Shown in pieces: positions 52,793 to 62,066 of a DNA stretch of 64,000 nucleotides. A program made the position numbers and the translations under genes. The notes under the pieces are model-generated. The model saw nothing but the letters and a program-made list of their open reading frames with translations, had not been told where the DNA came from and did no database searches. The DNA comes from Gemmatimonas phototrophica. GTDB lineage: Bacteria; Gemmatimonadota; Gemmatimonadetes; Gemmatimonadales; Gemmatimonadaceae. Position 1 is the stretch's first letter, and the number at the start of each line of letters is the position of its first letter. Location: the NCBI GenBank assembly GCA_945869195.1, contig CAMBNV010000001.1, positions 124,001 through 188,000 of the forward strand, written 5' to 3'.

Positions 52793-53335
52793 CTACGGTC
52801 CGCTCGACAGATATCGGTCGGCGTATCGAACGATGCTCTCCTCGATCACGCGCATCGCGACCTCGCTTTTCTCCCACCCAACGATTTCGACGCGTTTCCC
52901 CTCGAGATCCTTGTAGATCGCGAAGAAGTGCTCGACCTCGCGCAGGTAGTGTTGCGGGAGATCGGCGATGTCGAAGTACTCGCCGTGCGCGGGGTCGTCG
53001 CAGGGAACGGCGAGGATCTTGTCGTCGGGCTCGCCACGGTCGAGCATCTTGAGGACGCCGACCGGCCGGACGTCGATCAGGCAGCCTGTGAAGGTCGGCT
53101 CCTTGATCATCACGAGGACGTCGAGCGGGTCGTTGTCCTCGTGCAGCGTTCGCGGGATGAGCCCGTAGTCGCCCGGATAATGCACCGCCGAGTAGAGCAC
53201 GCGGTCGAGCCGAAACAACCCCGAGTCCTTATCCAGCTCGTACTTGTTGCGCGCACCCTGTGGGATCTCAATGACCGCCGTCACGACCTCGGGCGGCACG
53301 CGGCCGGCGGGAAGGTCCCTCCAGGGGTGGATCAT
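52793..53335 (-). CDS. ppa: Inorganic pyrophosphatase (family I)
   Basis: A 180-residue soluble pyrophosphatase. Key segments are EIPQGARNKYELDKDSG, YPGDYGLIPRTL and EDNDPLDVLVM, which carries the metal-binding Asp residues; KRVEIVGW follows near the C-terminus. Cleaves pyrophosphate released by biosynthesis. The ATG at 53335 forms an ATGA overlap with the ccmD stop, so it is translated at the end of the ccm operon; a longer frame upstream would cover ccmD. Confidence 0.95.
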   Translation of the reverse strand: MIHPWRDLPAGRVPPEVVTAVIEIPQGARNKYELDKDSGLFRLDRVLYSAVHYPGDYGLIPRTLHEDNDPLDVLVMIKEPTFTGCLIDVRPVGVLKMLDRGEPDDKILAVPCDDPAHGEYFDIADLPQHYLREVEHFFAIYKDLEGKRVEIVGWEKSEVAMRVIEESIVRYADRYLSSGP

Positions 53336-53463
53336 CGGTGCTCCTGTTGGGCACGACGCCGCGCCAGGGCCCGGCGCCGCACCACGAGCGACAGCGCGTA
53401 GCCGAGGTAGAGCACCATCGTCGCGGCGTACGCGAGACGGTAATAGAGCGCATTGTCCGGCAT
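53332..53463 (-). CDS. ccmD: CcmD-like small membrane protein
   Basis: A 43-residue protein with one helix (YRLAYAATMVLYLGYALSLV) and an Arg-rich cytoplasmic tail. Size, topology and place directly after ccmC identify it as CcmD, which helps release holo-CcmE from the CcmABC complex. It overlaps ccmC by one base and ppa by four. Confidence 0.75.
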   Translation of the reverse strand: MPDNALYYRLAYAATMVLYLGYALSLVVRRRALARRRAQQEHR

Positions 53464-54164
53464 TAGGAGTCTCCCAGCACGGCGGCGTCGAGTGCGTCGC
53501 GCTCCGTGGCGAGCGCCATGCGCGCGCGGACGAAGGCGACGTAGAGGCACGTGAACGCGAAGAAGCAGAGGAAGAAGGTGACAATCATCACCGGGGGCAT
53601 GTTGATGCCGTTCGGGTTGGCGACGATCGGCATCGGATGCAGCGTGCGGAACAGATAGACGCTCAGGTGGATGAACGGGATGAGCAGCGCGCCGAGAATG
53701 CCGAGCACGGCGGAGTAGCGCGCGCGCTGCTCACGCTCGGAAATCACGCCCCGCAGCACGAGATAGCCGACGTAGATGAACCAGAGGAAGAGGGTCAGCG
53801 TGAGACGCGCGTCCCAGCTCCACCAGGTGCCCCAGATCGGCTTGCCCCAGAGAGGTCCCGTGACGAGCACGGCGGTCGTGAAAATAACGCCGACCTCGGC
53901 TGAGCTCTCCGCGAACCGGTCGAGGCGTGGGTCCTTGAGGAAAAGCCAGAAGGCGCCGGCGAGCGCCGTGAGGCCGAACGCCAGAAACGCGACCCAGGCC
54001 GCCGGGGCATGCACGTAGAGAATCTTCTGCGCATACCCCTGTAGCATCTCCGGCGGGGTAAACCAGATCGCGCGCCCGTACGCGATCAGCACGACGGCGA
54101 GCGCGACAAGGGCCACGGGATCAGGACGGCGGCGCCGAGCGGAAACGGTCATCGAGTCAGTCAT
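53463..54164 (-). CDS. ccmC: Haem exporter / haem-handling protein CcmC
   Basis: A 233-residue protein with six helices. The tryptophan-rich WGTWWSWD at residues 111-118 is the haem-binding motif, flanked by conserved His in YVHAP (residue 52) and in FIHLSV. It loads haem onto CcmE in the periplasm. The first ATG at 54164 overlaps ccmB by eight bases; Met5 is an alternative. Confidence 0.94.
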   Translation of the reverse strand: MTDSMTVSARRRRPDPVALVALAVVLIAYGRAIWFTPPEMLQGYAQKILYVHAPAAWVAFLAFGLTALAGAFWLFLKDPRLDRFAESSAEVGVIFTTAVLVTGPLWGKPIWGTWWSWDARLTLTLFLWFIYVGYLVLRGVISEREQRARYSAVLGILGALLIPFIHLSVYLFRTLHPMPIVANPNGINMPPVMIVTFFLCFFAFTCLYVAFVRARMALATERDALDAAVLGDS

Positions 54165-54855
54165 CTAGCGTGAGTGGAAATAGGAGCATACAGGCGTATA
54201 CGAACACGAGGTCGAACGCGAGCAAGATGCGGATCCAGGCGAACGACTCGGCGATTGGCCGGCCGGCAAGGAGGTTCGCCGTCGTGTTCGCGGCGGGCAT
54301 GACGATCGGTACGAAGAACGGGAGTGCGAGCACCGGCAACAGCAGTTCGGCGAGCCGAGTGTTCGCCGTCATACCCGCGAAGAGCGTCCCCACCGACACG
54401 AGGCCGATCGCCGCCAACACCATGACCAGTGCGAGTGCGCCGAACGCCGGACCGATGGCCAGATTGTAGAACAGCGCGATCGCGGGAAGCGACACCGCCT
54501 GCACGCCCAACACGAACGCGAGGTTCGCCAGTGCCTTGCCGAGAAAGATCGATTGGCGCGGCACGGGGGCGATCAGCAGCGCATCCATCGCACCGTCATG
54601 CGCCTCGACGCCGAACGAGCGGTGCATGCCGAGCAGACCCGAGAAGGTGAAGGTCACCCAGAGCACGCCGGGTGCGAGATCGGCGGGACCGACGGCGGTG
54701 GGGTCCCATGCGAAGAAAAAGATCACGATCGAGAGCAGCGAGAGCACGAGCGCCGAGAGGAAGGCGCTGCGCGTGCGGAACTCGATCGCGAGATCCTTGC
54801 GCGCGATCACCCACGCGGACGCGAGGATGCCGAGGGGTGTGGCGTGGCGGCTCAC
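54157..54855 (-). CDS. ccmB: Haem exporter subunit CcmB
   Basis: A 232-residue ABC-2 type permease with six helices, of the size usual for CcmB. It opens with the amphipathic segment ARKDLAIEFRTRSAF typical of the family. It is the membrane partner of CcmA. The GTG start lies in a GTGA overlap with the ccmA stop. Confidence 0.92.
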   Translation of the reverse strand: MSRHATPLGILASAWVIARKDLAIEFRTRSAFLSALVLSLLSIVIFFFAWDPTAVGPADLAPGVLWVTFTFSGLLGMHRSFGVEAHDGAMDALLIAPVPRQSIFLGKALANLAFVLGVQAVSLPAIALFYNLAIGPAFGALALVMVLAAIGLVSVGTLFAGMTANTRLAELLLPVLALPFFVPIVMPAANTTANLLAGRPIAESFAWIRILLAFDLVFVYACMLLFPLTLDD

Positions 54856-55550
54856 GCGACGAGCTCCCGATAGTCGGCAGCATAGCGATCGCGCTCGAGT
54901 CCCTCGGCGCGCTCGAACCGTGCAAAGCGACCGGCACGCATGATCGCGGCGTGGGTCGCCAGGGCGAGCCCTTCCTGTAGATGATGCGTCACCAGGATGA
55001 GGGCCGCCCCAGCCGCGCGCCGCTCGTTTAACAGCGCGGTAAGCGCCGCGCCGCCCTGCTCGTCGAGACCTGTGTACGGCTCGTCGCAGAGGAGGACGTC
55101 GGGGCGATGGACGATCGCACGCGCGATCGCCACGCGTTGCTGAAACCCTCGAGAGAGCGCGCGAACGGCGACGTCCGCGCGGTCGGCCACGCGGAGCGCG
55201 ACGAGCGCGCCCTGCACCGCGTCGTCGAGGTCAGCGAGCCCATGCAGTTCGGCCGAAAAGCGAACGTTCTCTCGCGCCGAGAGCGCATCGTAGAGCATAC
55301 TGCGATGCGAGATGAGACCGACGCGGGACCGGGCCTCGGGCGCGGGGAGCTTCACGCCATCGATCCTGGCACTCCCCGCGGTCGGGGACAAAAGGCCGGC
55401 GAGGAGGCGAAGTGCCGTCGACTTCCCTGCACCGTTCGGGCCAAACAGGGCAAGACAGTCTCCAGCCGCGAGCGAGAACGAGAGTCCGTCGACGGCTCGA
55501 CGCGCTCCGAACGCGCGGACCAGTCCCGTCGCTTCGACGCGCGTCGTCAT
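54852..55550 (-). CDS. ccmA: Haem exporter ATPase CcmA
   Basis: A 232-residue ABC ATPase. Walker A is FGPNGAGKSTALRLLAG, the signature LSRGFQQRVAIARA, and Walker B VLLCDEPYTGLD. It powers release of holo-CcmE. The ATG at 55550 (MTTRVEATGLVRAFG) is chosen; a longer frame reaches 55679 without conserved sequence. First gene of ccmABCD-ppa. ccmE, ccmF, ccmG and ccmH are not in the window. Confidence 0.92.
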   Translation of the reverse strand: MTTRVEATGLVRAFGARRAVDGLSFSLAAGDCLALFGPNGAGKSTALRLLAGLLSPTAGSARIDGVKLPAPEARSRVGLISHRSMLYDALSARENVRFSAELHGLADLDDAVQGALVALRVADRADVAVRALSRGFQQRVAIARAIVHRPDVLLCDEPYTGLDEQGGAALTALLNERRAAGAALILVTHHLQEGLALATHAAIMRAGRFARFERAEGLERDRYAADYRELVA

Positions 55551-55878
55551 CGTGACCGTTTTCCCGAAGCACCCATCCGAAGAAGGGTAGCGACCCGACG
55601 CGTCGCATGGAACGGCGCACCGCGAGGGGCGCAGCTGCAGCGTTCCCTCCGTGTCGCGGAACCGGACGAGTTGATCCAAACGCGAGGCGTCTGCCGCACA
55701 GGCTATTTTCGCAAGTCATTATCTTGTATACAGTTACAGACGTGTCCCGACGGATCATTGCTCTCGCGCGACGGAGGCTACGACACGCTGCGCCCGCGCT
55801 CACACCACGGCACCTGTTCAGTGACGCGGCCGCCACGCCTCACTGCCCAACCCGACGCAGCCCCCCTACCATTGTCCC
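55551..55878. other. Divergent spacer between ccmA and acs
   Basis: No convincing gene is seen in this 328-base gap. Its middle (about 55705-55745) is AT-rich and includes the palindrome TGTATACA with GATAAT-like and TATACA-like hexamers on opposite strands, so it probably holds divergent promoters, but no good -35 partner could be fixed. Confidence 0.5.
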
Positions 55879-57840
55879 ATGACTGATATCGACGTCCTGC
55901 TGACCGAATCGCGACAGTTCCCGCCCTCTGCCGCCTTCCAGCGTGAAGCGCTCGTGCGCGATCGCTCTCTTCACGACCTCGCGGCCGACCCGATCCAGTA
56001 CTGGGCGGAGCAGGCCGAGTCACTCCTCTGGCGGGAGAAGTGGTCGCGTGTCCTCGACTGGACGCCGCCCCATGCCCGGTGGTTCATCGACGGCAAACTG
56101 AACGTCAGCGAGAACTGCCTCGACCGGCATCTCGCCGGCGCACGGCGCAACAAGGCGGCGATCGTCTGGGAAGGCGAGCCCGGAGATCGACGCACGCTCA
56201 CATACGGAGAACTGGCGCGCGAGGTGCGTACCTTCGCGACCGTCCTCAAGTCGCTCGGAGTCCAGAAGGGTGACCGTGTGGGGATCTATCTGCCGCTCGT
56301 CCCCGAGGCCGCGATCGCGATGCTCGCCTGCGCGCGCCTCGGTGCGATCCACTCGGTGGTCTTTGGCGGCTTCAGTCCTGAGTCGCTGCGCGACCGCATG
56401 AACGATGCGCAGGCAAAGATCGTGATCACCGCCGACGGCGGTTACCGGCGCGGCCAAGTCGTCCCACTCAAGCGCAATACCGACCTGGCGCTCGAAGCGT
56501 GCCCCACCGTCGAGCATGTGGTGGTCGTCCAGCGCCTTACCACGGGGCCGATCACCGAACCCCCCGTTGCGATGGTGGACGGCCGAGACCACTGGTATCA
56601 CCTGCTCATGCACGCGGCGCACGACACCTGCGAGCCCGAGCCCATGGATGCCGAAGACGTGCTCTTCATTCTGTATACGTCGGGTACGACGGGAAAACCG
56701 AAGGGCATTGTGCACACGACCGGCGGCTACCTCGTGGCCGCCGCGAGCTCGATGAAGTACGTCTTCGATCTCAAGGAGAGCGACGTCTTCTGGTGCACCG
56801 CCGACGTGGGGTGGATCACCGGGCACACGTATCTCGTCTACGGCCCCCTCGCCAACGGCGCCACCTGTGTGATGTACGAGGGCGCACCAGACTGGCCCGA
56901 GCGGGACCGATTCTGGTCGCTCATTGCCCGACACGGTGTGACGATTCTCTACACCGCGCCGACCGCGATTCGCGCCTTCATGAAGTGGGGCGTCGAGCAC
57001 CCGAGGAAGCACGACCTGTCGTCGCTGCGCCTGCTCGGCTCGGTCGGTGAGCCGATCAACCCGGAAGCGTGGATCTGGTACTATGAACAGATCGGCGGGA
57101 AACGCTGTCCGATTGTCGACACCTGGTGGCAGACTGAGACGGGATCGATCGTCATCTCGCCGCTGCCGGGCTTCACCGTCGCCAAGCCAGGCAGTGCAAC
57201 ACAGGCGCTTCCCGGCTACTCGGCCGACCTCTTGGATGCGCAGGCGAACCCGATCGCGGTGGGCGGCGGGCTGTTGGCGCTCACTCAGCCCTGGCCCTCG
57301 ATGCTCCGCACCATCTGGGGCGACGAGGCGCGTTACGCTGAGACCTACTTCAGCAAGTGGCCCGGGCGGCCCGACCTCTACTTCGCCGGCGACGGCGCTA
57401 AACGCGACGAGGACGGCTTTTTCTGGATTCTCGGGCGGGTCGACGATGTACTCAACGTCGCCGGCCACCGGATCGGCACGATGGAGGTCGAATCGGCGCT
57501 CGTGGCACACCCGGCTGTTGCCGAAGCGGCGGTGGTGGGCAAGACGCACGAGCTCAAGGGCCAGTCGGTCTTCGCCTTCGTCACACTGCGCGACGGGTTC
57601 CAGACGTCGGCGGCGTTGCGCGACGAACTCCGCACGTTCGTGGCGAACAAGATCGGCGCACTCGCGCGCCCTGACGATATTCTGTTCTCGGCCGACCTAC
57701 CGAAGACGCGCTCGGGGAAGATCATGCGGCGTCTCCTCAGGGACATCGCCGAGGGGCGCGCCCTCGGCGACACGACCACGCTCGCAGATCCGGGCGTGGT
57801 CGCATCGTTGAAGTCGCTGTACGAGGAGCAGGAGGGCTGA
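55879..57840 (+). CDS. acs: Acetyl-CoA synthetase
   Basis: A 653-residue AMP-forming enzyme that makes acetyl-CoA from acetate, ATP and Co[20 protein letters not shown] (from about residue 265) is the ATP-binding loop, DTWWQTETG is the adenine/acetate pocket, and [11 protein letters not shown] near the C-terminus holds the catalytic Lys (about 613) that is often regulated by acetylation. Length and order match Acs. It is a single gene divergent from ccm. Confidence 0.96.
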   Translation: MTDIDVLLTESRQFPPSAAFQREALVRDRSLHDLAADPIQYWAEQAESLLWREKWSRVLDWTPPHARWFIDGKLNVSENCLDRHLAGARRNKAAIVWEGEPGDRRTLTYGELAREVRTFATVLKSLGVQKGDRVGIYLPLVPEAAIAMLACARLGAIHSVVFGGFSPESLRDRMNDAQAKIVITADGGYRRGQVVPLKRNTDLALEACPTVEHVVVVQRLTTGPITEPPVAMVDGRDHWYHLLMHAAHDTCEPEPMDAEDVLFILYTSGTTGKPKGIVHTTGGYLVAAASSMKYVFDLKESDVFWCTADVGWITGHTYLVYGPLANGATCVMYEGAPDWPERDRFWSLIARHGVTILYTAPTAIRAFMKWGVEHPRKHDLSSLRLLGSVGEPINPEAWIWYYEQIGGKRCPIVDTWWQTETGSIVISPLPGFTVAKPGSATQALPGYSADLLDAQANPIAVGGGLLALTQPWPSMLRTIWGDEARYAETYFSKWPGRPDLYFAGDGAKRDEDGFFWILGRVDDVLNVAGHRIGTMEVESALVAHPAVAEAAVVGKTHELKGQSVFAFVTLRDGFQTSAALRDELRTFVANKIGALARPDDILFSADLPKTRSGKIMRRLLRDIAEGRALGDTTTLADPGVVASLKSLYEEQEG

Positions 57841-57857
57841 CAGGCCCCGAGCACGAC

Positions 57858-58601
57858 TTACGGCTTGACGGGTCCTGTCGACCCTGACATCACGGCCTTC
57901 CCAGTCTGCAGGCTCTCGTTCGCCATGAGGCGGATCTTCTCGGCCGTGACCAGCTCGCGCATCTGGTCATAGGTCAGGCTCCCGGGGATGATCCGGTCGC
58001 CAATTTTGAATGACGGCGTCGATCCCACGCGGAGCCGCTCACCCTCGCGACGGTTGGCGGCGATCTGTGGGAGCTTGCGGCCCGAATCGTAGCACTCTTC
58101 CCACTGCTGCACGTCGGTGCCAGCGTCTCCAGCGAGCTGCTTGAGCGCGCGCTTCGGATCGCTGGTCTTCTGGCCGTTCCAGCGCTCCTGATTCTGGAAA
58201 ATGGCGTCGTGCATCTCCCAAAACTTTCCCTGATCGTTGGCGCACTGCGCCGCATTGTGGGCCGCCACGGCGTTCTGGTGCATGCTGAGGGGGAAATCCA
58301 TGAAGCGGAATCGCACTTCGCCCGTCGCGACGAGGCGGGCCATGATGTCCGGCTCCTCCATCGTCGCGAAGTAGCCGCAGCCGGGGCACTCGAAGTCGGC
58401 GAACTCGACGACCTCCACGAGAGCGTCAGGATTGCCAACCACCACGCCGGCGGCGGAGAGGTCCCCCGCCATTGCGGGGTCAAGCGTCATGATCTGGGGT
58501 GGGCGCGACATGACCCAACCGATCGCGGCGATGCCGACGACGGCGACGATCGCGATGATGGCGCCGAAGGGGCTGGACTTGGAACTCTTGAGCTTGGACA
58601 C
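57858..58601 (-). CDS. DsbA-like thiol-disulfide oxidoreductase, membrane-anchored
   Basis: A 247-residue protein with one N-terminal membrane helix (about 13-31) and a thioredoxin-fold domain. The active site FECPGCGYFA and the cis-Pro loop VGSTPSFKIG are present, with the helical insert of DsbA between. The group of DsbA-like proteins with a CPxC site often acts in disulfide formation or in cytochrome c maturation. Another Cys pair (CANDQ and EECYDSG) may form a second disulfide. It is convergent with acs, 17 bases away. Confidence 0.85.
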   Translation of the reverse strand: MSKLKSSKSSPFGAIIAIVAVVGIAAIGWVMSRPPQIMTLDPAMAGDLSAAGVVVGNPDALVEVVEFADFECPGCGYFATMEEPDIMARLVATGEVRFRFMDFPLSMHQNAVAAHNAAQCANDQGKFWEMHDAIFQNQERWNGQKTSDPKRALKQLAGDAGTDVQQWEECYDSGRKLPQIAANRREGERLRVGSTPSFKIGDRIIPGSLTYDQMRELVTAEKIRLMANESLQTGKAVMSGSTGPVKP

Positions 58602-58748
58602 GGTCTGGGGGCTCTCCGCTGGATACCGGGGTGAAAGGACGCCCCCAAGTTACATCAGCCGCGGGATTGGGGTAGGAGAAGCGGCTCTGGTCGATTATCT
58701 TTACCGGCGCGGGCGAGACGCCCGTCCACGACCCTACATCCGGACGAG

Positions 58749-59120
58749 ATGAGCAGACAGAGAAACCGCGGCCGGCCGATGGCGGCCCCCCCGTCAGCGT
58801 TCGATCAGGCGCGCGACGAGTTATTCCAGCACATTATGCGGTGCGGCGTGATTGGGTCCGATCCTGACCACATGCGTGAATGGTTCGACGAAACCACGGC
58901 GTACTTTGCCGGGCGGTACCACGAACTGGGCAAGAAAGAGATCACCGACCTCCGGCTGCTGGGTGAGCGCTTCGCGGCGCCGACGAAGCGGCCCGAGCAG
59001 GAAACGGCTCCGGCGGCAGAGATCGTCAGTGATACGGATAAGGAAGTCACGAGCGATGTCGTCGACGAAATCGCTGGTGGCGCCATGGCTGGCGAACTGG
59101 ATACGGTCAGCGCAGCCTAA
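58749..59120 (+). CDS. Hypothetical protein, acidic C-terminus
   Basis: A 123-residue protein without recognised domains. The first 20 residues are Arg/Pro-rich, the middle (about 20-75) is helical, with WFDETTAYFAGRYHELGKKE, and the last 45 are acidic and probably disordered. An Ala-Asp-rich tail and a clear terminator-like hairpin after it support a real gene. An in-frame ATG at residue 11 is another possible start. Confidence 0.5.
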   Translation: MSRQRNRGRPMAAPPSAFDQARDELFQHIMRCGVIGSDPDHMREWFDETTAYFAGRYHELGKKEITDLRLLGERFAAPTKRPEQETAPAAEIVSDTDKEVTSDVVDEIAGGAMAGELDTVSAA

Positions 59121-59141
59121 TCCGGAAGCGCGCCGCACCCT

Positions 59142-59170
59142 GAGGCCCCGGAGCGATGCTCTGGGGCCTC
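59142..59170 (+). terminator. Terminator-like hairpin
   Basis: A 13-bp stem with one G-U pair (59142-59154 with 59158-59170), loop GAT, followed by TCGCGTTG. The T-run is poor, so efficiency is uncertain. It would end the transcript of the 123-residue hypothetical protein. Confidence 0.5.
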
Positions 59171-59185
59171 TCGCGTTGCTACGGT

Positions 59186-59665
59186 TCAGCGGCCCTGAGG
59201 TCGCGTGGATCGAAGCACAACGCCGAAGCGCGCGCCGCCACCGATCGTCGCCTCGAGCGACGGCAGCATGCGTCCCCGGGGCGGTCCCTCGACGCCGATG
59301 ATGCCGAGCAGCAGCCCGCGCACCTCGCCCGACGCGGAGCGCTGTACGCCGAGTCCCGCCCCCGCATAAAAGGCGCGTCGCCCCTCGGCGAACGGATCGA
59401 AGAGGAATCTCGCAGTGGCGTCGAGGCGTTGCGTCGCCTGCCAGGCGCCTGACGCGCGCATGGCGCCCACGCTGGCGGCGAGACCGACGCGCGCGTACCA
59501 ACCCGCACGGACATTGAGCCCCACCCCGGCCAGAGCTCCTCCCCCCGGCGAGACGATGCCGTCGAATCGGGCCTCGAGTTGAGGCGTCGCGCTTACGCGC
59601 TGTTGCGCCAAGACCACGCCCGGCACGAGCATCAGCGAAGCGGCTCCTATGAGCAGCGACCTCAT
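59186..59665 (-). CDS. Small outer-membrane beta-barrel-like protein
   Basis: A 159-residue secreted protein. The ATG at 59665 gives a signal peptide ending Val-Leu-Ala. The mature part has regular amphipathic strands rich in Gly (GVGLNVRAGWYARVGLAASVG and AFYAGAGLGVQRS) and could form a small barrel of eight strands. No family recognised. Convergent with the hypothetical gene upstream. Confidence 0.5.
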   Translation of the reverse strand: MRSLLIGAASLMLVPGVVLAQQRVSATPQLEARFDGIVSPGGGALAGVGLNVRAGWYARVGLAASVGAMRASGAWQATQRLDATARFLFDPFAEGRRAFYAGAGLGVQRSASGEVRGLLLGIIGVEGPPRGRMLPSLEATIGGGARFGVVLRSTRPQGR

Positions 59666-59866
59666 GCGTACGCGTGCGGGGCGGCGGGGAGCGCAGTGCA
59701 TGCGCGAATGCTAAGGCCTCGCACCTGCCGATTCCAACGCGCGGCAGATGCATGACTACCATTCCCCGTCGCGTTCCGACGACAGAACCTTGGGGACGTT
59801 CGCCTTGCCAGCCCCGGGTGCTGTCAGATAGCTTCGCCGTTGACCCCTGACGCCCCGAGGATGACG

Positions 59867-60331
59867 ATGTCCGATACAGTCACGCTGCTGCGCGGCGTTG
59901 CGATCTTCCAAGACCTCGACGACGGCGAACTCTCGCGCGTAGCTGAGGTCTGCCGGACGGAGGAGTTCGTCTCGGGGGAGTACATCTTCCGCGAAGGCGA
60001 GGCTGGGAACCGGCTTTACCTGATCATCTCCGGCAACGTGCGGATCTCACGCGTCGTTCCTGGTAGTGGAGAGGAAGCCCTCGCAGTGCTCAAGCCCGGA
60101 TCACTCTTCGGCGAGATGTCGGTATTCGACCGGAGCGAGCGCTCCACCGACGCGCTTTCCGACGGTGGCACGCAGGTATTGACGATCTCGCGCAGCGACT
60201 TTGACCTACTCCTCGACTTCGACCGCGAGATCGCGCACAAGGTGCTCTGGTCGTGCGTGCGCCTGCTATCCGGACGGCTGCGTGCGACGAACGATTCGCT
60301 CCGCAGTTTCCTTGCGATGTCGATGTTCTAA
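59867..60331 (+). CDS. Cyclic-nucleotide-binding domain protein, no output domain
   Basis: A 154-residue protein made of one cNMP-binding beta-roll. The phosphate-binding cassette is in LKPGSLFGEMSVFDRSERSTDA, where Gly-Glu and Arg fit the usual FGE...RSA pattern. A short helical tail follows, without a helix-turn-helix, so it is not a Crp-type regulator. Start: GAGG lies six bases before the ATG at 59867, better placed than for ATG at 59861. It may act through a partner protein. Confidence 0.8.
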   Translation: MSDTVTLLRGVAIFQDLDDGELSRVAEVCRTEEFVSGEYIFREGEAGNRLYLIISGNVRISRVVPGSGEEALAVLKPGSLFGEMSVFDRSERSTDALSDGGTQVLTISRSDFDLLLDFDREIAHKVLWSCVRLLSGRLRATNDSLRSFLAMSMF

Positions 60332-60423
60332 TCGAAGGTCAGCGGATTGCCGTCCGGCGGCGTTTCACACTGAACTGGACACACTGCCTGATTCGCGTCC
60401 GGGGCCCACCACCAGCCCTCCCC

Positions 60424-61743
60424 ATGCTCCGATTCTTCCTGTTGGCCTTGTTTGTGATCGCGATCGCCGCTCCTGCGGACGGCCAGACACCCTCCACGCT
60501 CGGATTCGCGAAAGATCCCCGCATCGCGACCGCGCTCGGCGACATTTCGCCGGCGCGGATGCGCACGCTCGACTCGACGCTCGTCGCGTTCGGAACGCGG
60601 CACACGCTGAGCGACACCCTCTCTGCCACGCGCGGGGTCGGCGCGGCGCGGCGCTGGATCCATGCGCAGCTGCGGCAGTATTCCACGGACTGCGGTGGCT
60701 GCCTGCGCGTTGAGTACGACACCGGCACTGTGGTGGTGAGTCGTGCGCCGGGCCGGCCGGAAGCTCGGATGGTCAACGTCGTCGCCTGGCTCCCGGGCCG
60801 CGACACGTCGCGCGTGGTCGTGATCGGCGGACACTACGACTCGTGCATCTGCTCGACGAATTCGATGGACTTCACCTCTGACGCGCCCGGCGCCGATGAC
60901 GACGGATCGGGAACGGTCGCGGTGATGGAACTCGCACGCGTCGTCGGAAAGCGGTTCCCGAAGGGCTTCGACGCGTCGATCGCGTTTGTCCTGTACACGG
61001 GCGAGGAGTTGGGGCTACTCGGTTCCACGCAGTTTGCCGAACGGCTCCTGCGCGAAGGCAAGCATATCACGGCGGCGTTTACCGACGACATCGTCGGCAA
61101 CGTGGTCGCGGACGACGGCCGCACGGACTCGACCTCGGTTCGCGTCTTCGCGGTGGACTCGCTCGCGGTCGGCGGTGGCGAGTTGGCGCGCTACGTCTGG
61201 GCGGTCGGCGCGCTCTACCAGCCCGCGTTCGAGGTGCTGCCGATCCTGCGACTCGACCGGCTCGGCCGCGGCGGCGACCATCGGCCGTTCGTCGAGCGCG
61301 GTATCCCAGGACTTCGTTTTACCGAACGCCTAGAGAACTACAAGCGTCAGCATCTCCCCACCGACTCGCTCGCCGACGTGAACTTTTCGTACGTCGCCAA
61401 GGTCGCCCGGCTCAACCTCGCGACCGTCGTCTCGCTCGCTGCGGCACCCGCGCGCCCGGATTCAACCGCCTATGCGCGCGACCGCAACTCGGGTGGGCAG
61501 GCGTTCACCATCCGCTGGTCACCGGTGCCCGGTGCGGCCCGATACGAACTGCTCGTGCGCCGGACGACGGCGCCAACCTACACACGCATCGTGAACGCGG
61601 GGGCGGTGACCGAGTTTCTGCTCGATGAACAGCTCGACGACGTCTGGGTCGGCGTGCGCTCGGTCGGGGCCGACGGACATCGTTCGCTCACGACGGTAGT
61701 CGGTGCGATAGGCGGCCCTCGGCTGACCACACGGCGGCGGTGA
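60424..61743 (+). CDS. Secreted M28-family zinc peptidase with fibronectin-like tail
   Basis: A 439-residue protein with a signal peptide (to about residue 22, ending Ala-Asp-Gly-Gln). M28 metal ligands: His in IGGHYDS, Asp in GADDDGSG, Glu-Glu in YTGEELGLLG, then Asp in FTDDIVGN, and His in RGGDHRPF. From about residue 345 a fibronectin type III-like beta domain follows (FTIRWSPVPGAARYELLVR). It probably trims peptides outside the inner membrane. The ATG at 60424 is chosen for the signal peptide. Unlike the other M28 gene here it has no lipobox. Confidence 0.85.
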   Translation: MLRFFLLALFVIAIAAPADGQTPSTLGFAKDPRIATALGDISPARMRTLDSTLVAFGTRHTLSDTLSATRGVGAARRWIHAQLRQYSTDCGGCLRVEYDTGTVVVSRAPGRPEARMVNVVAWLPGRDTSRVVVIGGHYDSCICSTNSMDFTSDAPGADDDGSGTVAVMELARVVGKRFPKGFDASIAFVLYTGEELGLLGSTQFAERLLREGKHITAAFTDDIVGNVVADDGRTDSTSVRVFAVDSLAVGGGELARYVWAVGALYQPAFEVLPILRLDRLGRGGDHRPFVERGIPGLRFTERLENYKRQHLPTDSLADVNFSYVAKVARLNLATVVSLAAAPARPDSTAYARDRNSGGQAFTIRWSPVPGAARYELLVRRTTAPTYTRIVNAGAVTEFLLDEQLDDVWVGVRSVGADGHRSLTTVVGAIGGPRLTTRRR

Positions 61744-61762
61744 GAGGCCCCAGGGGAGCGCC

Positions 61763-62066
61763 TTCACGAGGTTCCGGCCTCAGGCGCTCACGTTTCTGCG
61801 CGGGCTCAAGCGCCACAATGCAAAACCGTGGTTCGAAGCCCGACGGCCGACGTATGAATGCGAGCTCCTCTCGCGGCTACGCACCCGACCATCCGGCGGC
61901 GCACTGGCTGCGCTTTATCAGTTTCACTGCGTCGCGGACACTCACCGATGCCGAGGCGATTTCACCCCAGGTCGTGGACACGATCATGCAGGATTACACC
62001 GTACTGCTGCCGCTGGTGCGTTGGCTAAACGGCTCGCTCGGTTTCCCGCCCGCGACCTCCCGCTAG
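61763..62066 (+). pseudogene. DUF2461 family pseudogene, internally deleted
   Basis: Two pieces of a DUF2461 protein lie in different frames. From 61763 one frame encodes FRPQALTFLRGLKRHNAKPW and FEARRPTYE, the family N-terminus. From about 61872 another frame encodes RGYAPDHP, LRFISFTASRTLTDAE and LLPLVRWLNGSLGF, the family C-terminus, ending with TAG at 62064-62066. The middle, some 120-130 codons in normal members, is missing, and no start codon is visible in the first frame. The junction falls between about 61858 and 61872. Its stop shares the CTAG with the stop of the convergent M16 gene. Confidence 0.75.

Noticed and set aside
55607-55882. Open frame in the ccmA-acs spacer
   Set aside because: Composition is low-complexity, there is no ribosome-binding site or motif, and it runs into the acs start in another frame.
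61826-61842. GGTTCGAAGCC resembling a tRNA T-loop
   Set aside because: No acceptor stem, anticodon arm or 3' partner could be folded around it; it encodes the conserved PWFEA of the DUF2461 remnant.
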